Source: Davidsoniella eucalypti
Taxonomy: Eukaryota > Ascomycota > Sordariomycetes > Microascales > Ceratocystidaceae
NCBI GenBank assembly: GCA_004009845.1
Contig: RMBW01000028.1
Location: 1-64,000 of the forward strand
Reading direction: 5' to 3'
DNA length: 64,000 nt
Under the pieces are notes generated by a model, which was not told where the DNA came from, did not search any database, and saw only the letters and a program-made list of their open reading frames with translations. The position numbers were made by a program, and so were the translations under genes. This document shows positions 54,556 through 64,000 of this stretch, piece by piece (the stretch's first letter is position 1; the number at the start of each line of letters is the position of its first letter).

Positions 54556-55943
54556 ATTCGTGACTTCTTGCCCCAGTTACGGCTATAGACGTCCAGCTTC
54601 ATGTATGCGACTATGCGCAACACGAATGATTGTATGATGGATGATGATTGGGATATGTCATTATTTTTGCTTTGCTTCTACTCATGATTCCTTCTCTCTC
54701 CCCTTCTTTCTACCTCGTCTTCTTTTCTCTCCTTTTTCTTCCCTCTCCATCCGATATGCTTCACTCCCGTAAACATGCAATCTCTCAACAACATCTTAGT
54801 ACCTGCTGGCTTGTTTTCCTGTTTTTTATTCCCCATCTCAAGTTGTATATTTCGGTCAAGGAACCTCTTTTTTGTCGGCTATTTGGCTGTCTTGTCTATT
54901 CCGACACCCAAAGTCACTTTTCTTCACTTTGGCCTTCCCATTTATCATTTCATGATCTTCGGCTGCGCGACACTCCGGTTGTCTGTTTTTGGTTCATTTT
55001 GTGTTTCCTCATAGTCTTGTTATCTGGATCGTGTCAGAATATGAATGGACGATTTTGAATTGTTTTGTTGTTCACTTTTTTGTTGGGTTTATGTTTGTTG
55101 CGTCACATCTTATCATATGTCATGGCTTTTTTCTGCGTTACTATCGTCATGCTCCTCTATTTCCCTTATCCCCTCAAGCATCTTGAAAGAGTATATAGCT
55201 AGTTTTTTTTCTTTCTTCGTCGTATTTTGTCTATTGTTTATTTCTCACCATATTGTCCTGTTTCGTCAATGTAGATGTACTTTTTGTCATTCGCCTCAGA
55301 TGTGTTAATGGATATCTTGACATTTTTTGTTTAACACATAATTCCAATCTTGCATGCACCATTTGTGAACTATTAAATGCCAATGTAATTTCTCGATGGG
55401 ATTGTCGCCTTGAAGAGTCTATTTCTACCTTTAGGATTGACTGGTAACATTTGCTATATCAGTTTTCAAAGGTTATGATGAACACTTATTCTCATGTTCG
55501 TAGTTAAGGACATTGTTCGACTCTTAGGGTTACGAGTGGATTAGAAATAGAAGTGATTGAGACAATATTTAATAATGAGCTACGTTTTCACCAATATTGT
55601 TGTATCCGGAAATTCTCAACATGTGTTACCGGAAGTGATGGTAGTGTGACTAAATACAAAGCGTATCATAGTTACCAGACGGAGAAGATGGAGATGAAAG
55701 AGATAATCAATGTAGGAGGGGGAATACATACGTTGTTCGGATGTAGGGGGAGAAAAAAGATATCTACGGACAAGAGCAAGTACATATAGGTGATCTGATG
55801 AATTCGGAGGTGCGGTAGGTCATTAGGAAACGACAGAAATAAGATTGCATATCGTGAGAACACGGTAGCCCATATTGGATTCGAAACCGACGAGAGCAAG
55901 ACTGTGACTCAGATAAACCTCTAGAGACCCCATCGCGAGAGAA

Positions 55944-56350
55944 CTACTTGAAGATGTTCTCTTGCAAGACGGTCAACACATCATGATTTAGTGACCCTAA
56001 CCATGTTGCAGACAGGAATTGGTACCGCACTCTCACTCTTTGCTTTCCCACTTCACCCCTATAGGCCCTACCCTTATCATCCAGAGGTTGCAGACCAGTG
56101 CCGAACAACTTCCCTAAATCGCCTCTCCCATCAAGAATATAGGCTTGATGGCAGCCTATGAGAGATGTAGTTCGCTGCCCATAGTTCCTGTAGCGGTTGA
56201 TACGCAACCGGACCACTGGTCTTGCATGGGCAAGTGCGCTCTCGAGATGTACTGAAGAAGAAGCTCCTGATCTTGGAATTGAGAGAATCCTGAAACCTTC
56301 ACAACATCATGTAAGTATACATTGATGGGGGTTTTTCGAAAAAAAATCAT
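55944..56350 (-). pseudogene. Frameshifted coding remnant of unknown family
   Basis: One minus-strand frame is open from about 56310 to a TAG at 55944-55946 (about 120 codons) without an ATG; it includes RLRINRYRNYG, YILDGRGDLGKLFG and VRYQFLSATWLGSL. An overlapping frame from an ATG at 56350 reads NVYLHDVVKVSGFSQFQDQE and stops at 56159. Both stretches have the balanced composition of real protein and the two could join at a frameshift near 56225. The family is not recognised. No splice-linked exons are seen on either side. Confidence 0.35.
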
Positions 56351-57345
56351 TGATACAGTGCGATATTTTATAGAGACTGATGGGATCTTTCCTATAGGAA
56401 AGATATGACCCCAATTATAATTGAAACTTCATCGTGCAAGAATGTAGACTCAAACCCCCCCCATTTAGTCAACTATGCTAATCAAAAAGGATCGTTTTTT
56501 TTCGGGTTGAGACGCGACGTTCCCTTTTGAAGGAAAATCTCACTAAAGAAGACAAAAAGAAGAAACGAGCTTTTTTGCTGAGGCTTCGTTTTCGATGAAG
56601 TGTGTTTGCTTACATGGACTCGGTCGGACCTTTGATTTCACTAGGAGAAGCAAGAAGAACGTGTCATCCGCCAGGGGATAGAATCTTGATAAGTGGCGTA
56701 TTAACACTATTAGTAATGCCGAGGGTTTGATGGGACCATTTGCTCTCTATCTTCGTGGTTCTTTTTTCGGTTTTTTCTGACTGTTCTATATTAACCTTCT
56801 AGTTGTAATATGTATACTAGCAGTTGAAGATGTGGCGACATCATGATTTTAGACCGAGCGCGTGAAGAAAAGCCGTATAACTTTAGTCAGCAAATTCAAA
56901 CATAATTAGTGGTGGTTGTAATGGAATAAATGGAACTATGTATGCAGTAAAAATGGGATATTCAAAACTAAACGAGATTTTATTGCCGTTTTGTTGATGC
57001 CAACAAAAATAGAGAAAAGAAGAAAAAAAAACAGCTTAGAAAATATATGAGGGTGCGGAAGTCGCCGTTGACTCAAGAATGGAAAAAAAATATGAAGCAA
57101 AATTCTTCATCGTCGTACTGCCTGCTGCAAGTTTGAAGAAAGCTTTGGGCCTCTGTATGGCCTCACCGCCTTTTTTTTCTCTTCATATTCTTGTCGTTAT
57201 GTTAGTGTGAGAGATCATGCAATCGAGTATAGTCGTTCGTTCCCTCCACAACACGGTATTTTTCCCCCTCTTTTTTTCTTCTTTTTCTATTGCTGTCGAG
57301 GGTTTTCCCCTCATGGGCTGCATAAGTAATGCATGCTGTCATGTA

Positions 57346-57378
57346 TGTAATGTAATGTAATGTGTGTGTACACACATT
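57346..57378. repeat. TGTAA tandem repeat and near-perfect palindrome
   Basis: Three TGTAA units run into AATGTGTGTGTACACACATT, which is self-complementary at 18 of 20 positions. Confidence 0.75.
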
Positions 57379-60300
57379 GCAGACATACCTAGTAGGCCAT
57401 AATGGAGAATGTACTTTCTCACAGGCTATTAGTATCTTTCTTTTTGGGTTTGTTTATTTTTGGGGGACATAGGTTAGACTAATATATCAAAACTGGTATT
57501 TCAAAACGCACTCGCGAATAGCCATTGACTTTCCACAAGTTAGGTTCTAAGACTTGGAGCTTGATTACATTCTGACTCATCTGTGGCATAGAGAAGACTA
57601 AGAATGAAGTAACAGAGACTGTAATTTGACCGCCTTGATTGATGGCTCTGGATCAAGAAGGATGTTAGGTCAATGCCATCAACGGGACATGCATGTACAA
57701 TGCCTAACTATGGACTCCTTTGTATAAAATATCTAGTTGCAGCATATCAGTAAGAATCTCAAGCTTTCTGCCAGCGCATCATGTGTGTGTGGCTCGTGAT
57801 AAAAAAAATAATAAAAAAGGCCCACGAGCCATTATCATTGACTGGTTTGAGCCCAAACAGATATGGTATCAGAGAAGGTGGGATTTGGATAGGATATTGA
57901 GGATTTTTACAATTAAGCAAGACTAACAAATGAGAATCACAACATGGACATAGACTGCTGGAAAATAAGGCGAACGAGAGACGAGGGGGGCGTTGGGTGA
58001 AACCAGGAAGAAGACATTAGAGAAGCACCACATAAGAGCCCGTGGGGGGAAAGGGATTATCAAAGTGAGCTTTAGATGTCAAATCGGGGGCTCTAAACTA
58101 TGAGGTCTGTACCATATACATTACATGTATGAAAGGCATGTAGCAGAATTTGAAATAAGATTGCCAATCAGAAGAATATGAAAAAAGATGGTGGGTGAGA
58201 ATGACATCACCTCATCAAGGTTGTCTTGTTTATATTGTCTCTGTCATTTCCCCGCGATCGACTAGTAAAAAGCTATAAAATACACAGATCGACACGGTCT
58301 AGAACTAAAAGAAACAAAAACAAAGCAAAAAGAAAACAAAGCAAAAGAAAACAAAGTTGTTGTATTGCACATCGCATCCTCCCTCCGTCATGGCGATCCG
58401 GCCGGTCACTTGATCATTGGCCGCATCATGTGAGGAAGGGACTAACTACTGACGTGAAAGATACAACCAAGTATATCTTTCTAGGTGTAAACACAGGCAT
58501 CGGCGGATTTGGACGAATGACTCGTTGGCATATTTCATGTAACAGGATACAGCTGTTATGTATAGTGGTATATCGCCAGATTTGATTAAAGAATGACGCA
58601 ATTTTGAAACTGCCATACCAAGACAAGACAAAGTCTGCGTGAGATGAAGATTAGATGTGTCCAAGCACAACATCGTGTCTTTTTCGTCGCCTTGGACTCT
58701 CCTGCTTTCGTCTGTCTGTTTGTATTCAGCAAATGCCCTCTCGTCTTGGTTCGCCGGATCCATCTCCGTCCTCGCTTGTCATGTCTCTGCTCTTGTGATA
58801 GAACCATTGATAAACTCTTGGTAAATAAGAGAAATAAACATCAAGTAGCGCCTTTTTGGCTATGCTTCAAATCCCAACCAGATAATTTCTATTACTGCTT
58901 TTGTACTATGTGCATGGTCTAGCCTTGGTCTCTTTGTTGCCTTGGTATTCTAGTTGTTACTATCAGTTTTCTTCTCGTTTGAATTTGGTGATTTCCTTCT
59001 TCCTGGCTTGGATGCAGTGAAATTGATTGGCCATCGTTGTTTTATTTACTTGAGACTATGGGATCGAGGGTAAGAACGTGATGTTGAACTCCAGGTGGTA
59101 CAACTACCTAGTATAGCAGATCATCTACGAGTTATGACACGGTAGCGTATAATGTATGTCTGTACTATTTGCTCGATATAATAACCGTAGCTAAGGCTGG
59201 CGATATCATAATAGCCGAGAACTATGGCCTGTAGGTTTGTATAAAATCCACTGAACGAGCAGCTAGACGGCAGGCAATAGCACTCTTCCCTCTCTCTCTC
59301 TGTCTCTCTTAAAGCTGTATACTTTTCATCTTACAATTACACATTCCTTCTGTCAGACTCCCAGTAAAAGGCAACAAAGAGCGACTCCATATGCTGCGGA
59401 ACGCTCCATCTTGTGGTCTTGTGGACAGAAGGGAAAAAAATCTCTGGCGGTTGGCGAGTTGAGTTGTGTCTTTGGAGAGCAAAAAAGGAAAACCGGAATA
59501 TTTTGTATTGTTGTTACTGTGCCCAGAGGAGGAATAAGCTCCTCCTTTGTGCGCTCTGCCGACCAGCAATTCAAGAGAATCGGAGAAGGCTAAGCCCTAG
59601 GTCAAGAATAGCAAGTACATGCTGATGAAGTATCACAACGAAGACCAAAAAGAGATACATATGCACTGCGAGTCTAGCAAATGTTAACCGCCCACTGTGT
59701 TTCGATAGAACGTTGCCGTGGCAAAGGGAAAACCGCGGGAAGAATGAACTGACTAGCTTTCAAGTTGCTGGTACGTGTAGTTTGTATGCGCCTACATATA
59801 TACTTGCTTGTACACCTACAATTATGGCCCAAGCCCTACCTTGCATGATGCATGCATATCATGTTAACCAAGTCTTTTGTGCTGTTGTAGATGCATCCGC
59901 CAGACTTGTATGCATGATCGTAGGCGGACGGCAAATATCACAATCATTTGTCTGTTAGTTACCGCGTGGTGTCTCTTGCTCGCCCGCCTTTAGCCGCAGA
60001 TAGCACCATCAACGACCTGTTCCCCTCCTTGGTTTTTTTTTTCAACCTACTTCTATGGCTACCCTGTTTGATGCCGGTTGCTGATTGTAATACTTCATAA
60101 TGTGAATACAAATAAAAATGTCACGGCACAAGTACCATTGCTGCTTGTCTGGTCTAAGCAGAGGATGGGCTGTTCCTCGTGGCAGCGGCTGATTGGCTAG
60201 AAGAACAAAGACATCAATTAGATTGAAATCCCGCTCTTGGACATGTGAGAAGATTTGTAGATAAAAAAGAAGAAGAAGAGGGTGGTTGAGAAGACATTGC

Positions 60301-63255
60301 GGAGACTTTGGCCCATAGGCCCCTTTATTATCCTTCCCTCGATGTTGAATATGGCCAGTATCATACTCAATGCAGCCATATCTATCGATTTGTAGGCTGA
60401 TAGGAAACCAACGAAAGATGGGCATATGTGTTTGGCTAGCTAAGCTCTTGTTTCCTGTTCTCATTCTTGGCCTCACACACGCCCTGTTCATTGGTGCATA
60501 CATAACTAGCGGTAGCTAAATTCATAGTCGAGTATAGCTTGGTGTGTTACTACTATCAAGCTACCGTCTTTCTTTGTGTCTGTTTGCGTGAGCTTTGAGC
60601 TCCCCTATCGTCACACCCCCTACTCCTTGGATTTTTGTTAGACCCTTCTAGCTGGGTCCTACGCTCTCTCAATATGAAGAAGGTGAAGAAAGCACAAAAA
60701 AAAAGAAAAAAAAAGAACGACTTTAGGTAGGGCAGATGGGGTGGCTTCTTTTGGCGAGAGGAGTGTTTGCTCTGGTGACTGACTACACACCCCTTGTTCG
60801 TCAAAGACTAAGTATATTCATAATGACAGTATATGCTATGTTCAGATATGTAGAGCAACTGGGCAATGAAGAAGAAGCAGGAAGCTTACAAATCTGTAGC
60901 GAGGAGCTTGAGAAGAACAGCGACGATGGCCGAAGGATTTCAGCGAAAGCAACACGGACAAAGAAGGTTCCTGCCCAACGCAACGGCGTCTAGCCTCGGA
61001 TTTGGTGCTAGGCCCTTGGCTATTCTTGTTGGATCACCATGAACCTTGAACCAAGGTTGAAGCTTTCCATAGTGAGCGTATATATGTATCTGTATGTACT
61101 TATCTTCGAGACTATTCAGACTAGGTGGCCGCTAGTGCTGTGTTATGCAAGTCTAGAACTAGTAGCGGGACTAGAGGTTGTGTGTTCTAGATGGTCTTCA
61201 CTTTATGTAGGCACGCGAGCATGAGCGTTCCCCCCTTTATTTTCTACGCTGTACATACATAAATACATACATATTAGTACAAATGTTATTTTATACATAC
61301 GACGGATACCAACAGACAGCCACTACAAGGTGGCACGGATATAGGCTGAAGGGACACCAGAATCCCTGTACTCATCATATGATGATGGAGAGTCCCTCCT
61401 CTCCTTTCCTCGATTCGGCGCCGTTCGGAACCACATGTCGATGTGGAAATCATGTTTTTGGTTCTAGCTTTACAGTACAATTATTGCAGCCCCCCCTCCT
61501 TCCCCAGAGGGCAGCAAACAAAGTATGCAGACAAAAGCAGTGCAACTGCGGCCTGAAATCTTCTTCATCTGGCTATATGCTGACTCGAACTAGGCCTGAT
61601 TGTTGGGTTGGCTGGCTATTCGGTAACGGGCTGGCTGACAGGAGGAAGAGGAAGAGGAACAGGAGCACGTAGGAAGGGAGCTGCTGCAAGCACACATAAC
61701 ACATAATACACATATATAGTTGTCTATACACAATATGTGCACATATATGTACGCAATGTATTGATGCACAACCACAATAACATTACACCTACTGGTGAAA
61801 GTCGATCCTATATCCGGAGTCTTTGGTAATCATTGTGCTGGCTTTTTTATTAAGCTATTCGTGATTATGATGTGCGGGATGAGGACAGGTGCCGACGAAC
61901 AACAAAGACAGAGATGGGGTATAGCGACGGTTGATAAACCGAGGTCTGTAGAGTAGAGAAAGAGAATGAGAAAGAGCGGGATGGGATGGGGGGTTGATTT
62001 GTCCATGTGTAGTGGTGGCACTCGTCATAGCTGTAGAATCAGTGGGACTTTGACTGTGCTTTTAGCAGGATATTAAATTGGATTAGGGCCTCAAATCAAC
62101 CGGTTGAATAATGCAGAAGAAACAAATGAAAAGCGTTGTAGCTTGTTTTGGAATGCTCAAACTGGGCCCTCAATGTACTGCCAAGGTACCGTCTGCCGTG
62201 CCTCACCGCCTACATTTCCACAGCTGATGGCTTTAAAGACCTAAGAGGTACTTTAGCGGTACAGGGCCGTGCTTAAGGGCCTTGTTGCACCTTCTTTGGA
62301 TGTTCTGCCAATTCTGGGCCCCGTTCGTCTTTTCCAAGGCTCTTCTCTTCGAAGACTTCTTTTTTTTCTTTCTTCTATTATAGTGGAAATAATGAAAAGA
62401 AAGGAAAATCTAATTGTAAAAAAGAAGCACCTTTACTACCAGAACTGCATAATTGGGATTGTTCATAGTATAGTCTGTCTAGGGACAAGAAAAGACAGTA
62501 GTATCCATTTTATTGAGCTATCAACAGTACAAGCTACCGAATTGGTTTTTTTTTTGTTTACGCCCTCCTGTCCGACTGTCTGTCTCTGCATCCTTATCTT
62601 GCTTTGGCGATTCCAGTGCATTTTCGATATCATATTTTCTGTTCTCCGTTCTGTGCCTTCGCTACGCCCAGAAGCGTCATCCTACTTTACTGCTGTTTTC
62701 TGTTTTCGCTATCTGACTGCCTACGCCTAGGTCTGGTTAGCCTTGTCTCCGGGGAAGCCCAACAACGACGACGTGCGCTGCCGATCACGACCACGGGTCT
62801 TTTTCTCTCAACCATTTGCCAGCGATTTGAATAGACGAGCTGTAGCGCAGACGAAAGAGGAAATCAAATCAGAGACTAGAGGAATTGGGAAAAGAAAGAA
62901 AAAAAATAACGAAAAAAATAACGAAGCAACAATAGGTAGACGATCCTCCATAAGCTGTATTTTTTGTGCCCCTTGTGCTGCAACAGGGCCGCCCCTCTAA
63001 ATCCACTATCAAACCCACTAAACTCTCAGTTTGACCACCAACTAAGCCCAGAGAATTTGTGTGCCCCAGAATCTACCGCCGCCCTACAGTAACATTGCAA
63101 TTTTTCCCCTTCCTACTGCCATCCTGGGACAATATTACGGGAACCGTCAATAGCACAGGCATTTCTAAGCTACTAAAAAAAAGTCGCTTCTTATCTACGC
63201 TCCATTTAGCCAACAACACACAACATTATTACATTCTCTCTTATACGACATATAT

Positions 63256-63285
63256 CCATTTCCATTTCCATTTCCATCTCCATCA
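63256..63285 (+). repeat. CCATTT hexanucleotide tandem repeat
   Basis: Three exact CCATTT units are followed by CCATCT and CCATCA in the presumed leader of the final gene. Confidence 0.8.
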
Positions 63286-63672
63286 TCGTCACGTAAACCC
63301 AACCTATCGCCATCAGCATTAGCATCACCACCAACTCGAAACAACCCAACTGCTCCAAGCACGTATTTTTTGCTGCCGTTCACTCCTCTTTTTTTCTGCC
63401 GCTTTCTCTACGAACCGCTGCCCAATTAACAACATAACAAAAAAACCAGAAGTTGCCGCTCCCTCCCTAGCCGTAATAAGCTTCGATCTCGATTTCCAAC
63501 CGCCCGCCTATCATCGCCATCGCCGTCACTGCCGCCAAAAAAAAAGTGAAATAAATAAATAAACCGCACCCGATTCTTTAATAGCTGTTGCTCCATCTGA
63601 CCCCTCCTCTGGCATGCCTTGATTGCCAAAATCAACTGCATCGAGGTCAGATCCCTCTTCCAAGGCGTTGAC

Positions 63673-63822
63673 GTATGTTCACCATCTCAGAACCACAGCA
63701 TTCTACCTTTTACTCAAGTCTGCCCATCTTGAAGTATTTTTGCCTTTTTCCCTGGACCATCTTCTCTACTGGCATGCGGTAAATAGCTTTAGCTAACATA
63801 CTTCTTTAACCCTTCCAAACAG
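63673..63822 (+). other. Possible 5' UTR intron of the final gene
   Basis: A GTATGT donor at 63673, a GCTAACA branch-point-like word at 63792-63798 and an AAACAG acceptor ending at 63822 form a plausible 150 bp intron just upstream of the start codon. It would remove several upstream ATGs. No coding continuity supports it, so it is tentative. Confidence 0.4.
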
Positions 63823-63877
63823 CCCTTGTTTGATTTCTCATTTTCCCTTTTTGTCTTCTATAATTTGACCCGATACT

Positions 63878-64000
63878 ATGGTCTCAACGTCCTCCCCGAA
63901 TGCCTACTCTGGTGTTGCGTCTCCCTTAGCTTCACCGGATCCATCACCCACACGTCCATCTTCTCGATCTATGCCTAGAAACACGCCTAGATCGGGTTCT
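63878..64000 (+). CDS. N-terminus of a Ser/Pro-rich protein, cut by the window end
   Basis: The ATG at 63878 opens a frame that runs to the end of the window (41 codons). It reads MVSTSSPNAYSGVASPLASP and continues with more Ser/Pro/Arg. Such a disordered start is common in transcription factors and signalling proteins, and the long gene-free region in front would suit a developmentally regulated gene, but no domain is visible and the function cannot be assigned. Confidence 0.5.
   Translation, partial: MVSTSSPNAYSGVASPLASPDPSPTRPSSRSMPRNTPRSGS

Larger units (their letters stand above)
54556..63877. other. Gene desert of about 9.3 kb
   Basis: No intact gene is recognised. The stretch begins with the T-rich 3' region of the coiled-coil gene. 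It includes a frameshifted coding remnant (55944-56350), a near-perfect 20 bp palindrome (57359-57378) after TGTAA repeats, an A/G-rich repeat near 58310-58355, and one TACATGTA at 58122. From about 62700 to 63877 the sequence is pyrimidine-rich and looks like leader DNA of the final gene. Confidence 0.55.

Noticed and set aside
58310..58360. A/G-rich repeated words (AAAGAAAACAAAGC)
   Set aside because: Simple low-complexity sequence common in AT-rich intergenic DNA.
1..64000. tRNA genes, rRNA and CRISPR arrays
   Set aside because: No A-box/B-box pair, rRNA-like stretch or regularly spaced repeat array was found on reading either strand.

Overview
This window looks like nuclear DNA of a filamentous ascomycete, most likely from or near Pezizomycotina. 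The genes carry spliceosomal introns with GTAAGT-type donors and branch points close to TACTAAC. The proteins recognised (Ccz1, Axl2, a dysferlin-domain Mug65-like protein, a fungal LEA-like membrane protein, eEF1A methyltransferase Efm6) are fungal in type. A decayed pogo/Fot1 element has a helix-turn-helix typical of Pezizomycotina. No species is claimed. Gene density is low: about fourteen genes in 64 kb, with three gene-free stretches of 5 to 9 kb.

Layout. 1-2055: gene-free, with a possible retroelement relic and the isocitrate lyase promoter. 2056-3811 (+): isocitrate lyase (glyoxylate cycle). 4299-7173 (+): CCZ1, subunit of the Mon1-Ccz1 Rab7 exchange factor. 8362-9264 (-): secreted double-psi beta-barrel (RlpA/expansin-like) wall protein. 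9265-17186: gene desert. 17187-19089 (-): EFM6-type lysine methyltransferase with two very long introns. 21264-24338 (+): AXL2-type cadherin-like membrane protein. 28275-30595 (+): PTC2/PTC3-type PP2C phosphatase with five introns. 31554-34415 (-): mitochondrial PPR-like protein. 34865-35697: internally deleted pogo/Fot1 transposon. 35738-37596 (-): dysferlin-domain protein. 39165-39598 (+): small LEA-like protein. 40288-42222 (-): conserved-looking protein of unknown function. 45330-46401 (-) and 46818-47396 (+): divergent pair RPL10 (uL16) and RPL30 (eL30). 52371-54555 (+): coiled-coil protein. 54556-63877: gene desert. 63878-64000 (+): start of a Ser/Pro-rich protein cut off by the window end.

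The genes are mostly housekeeping (carbon metabolism, vesicle traffic, translation, signalling, cell wall and polarity) and do not form a biosynthetic or defence cluster. The clearest functional link is translation: RPL10 and RPL30 share a 416 bp promoter with a Tbf1-like element, and EFM6, whose family methylates eEF1A, has a telomere-repeat-like box upstream of its start.

The less expected signals are non-coding. A perfect 10 bp hairpin covers the EFM6 intron 2 donor, and stems occur in the long introns of RPL30 and RPL10. Ten copies of the palindrome TACATGTA were found, all intergenic. A 1031 nt stretch free of ATG precedes the coiled-coil gene. A frameshifted coding remnant lies in the second desert.
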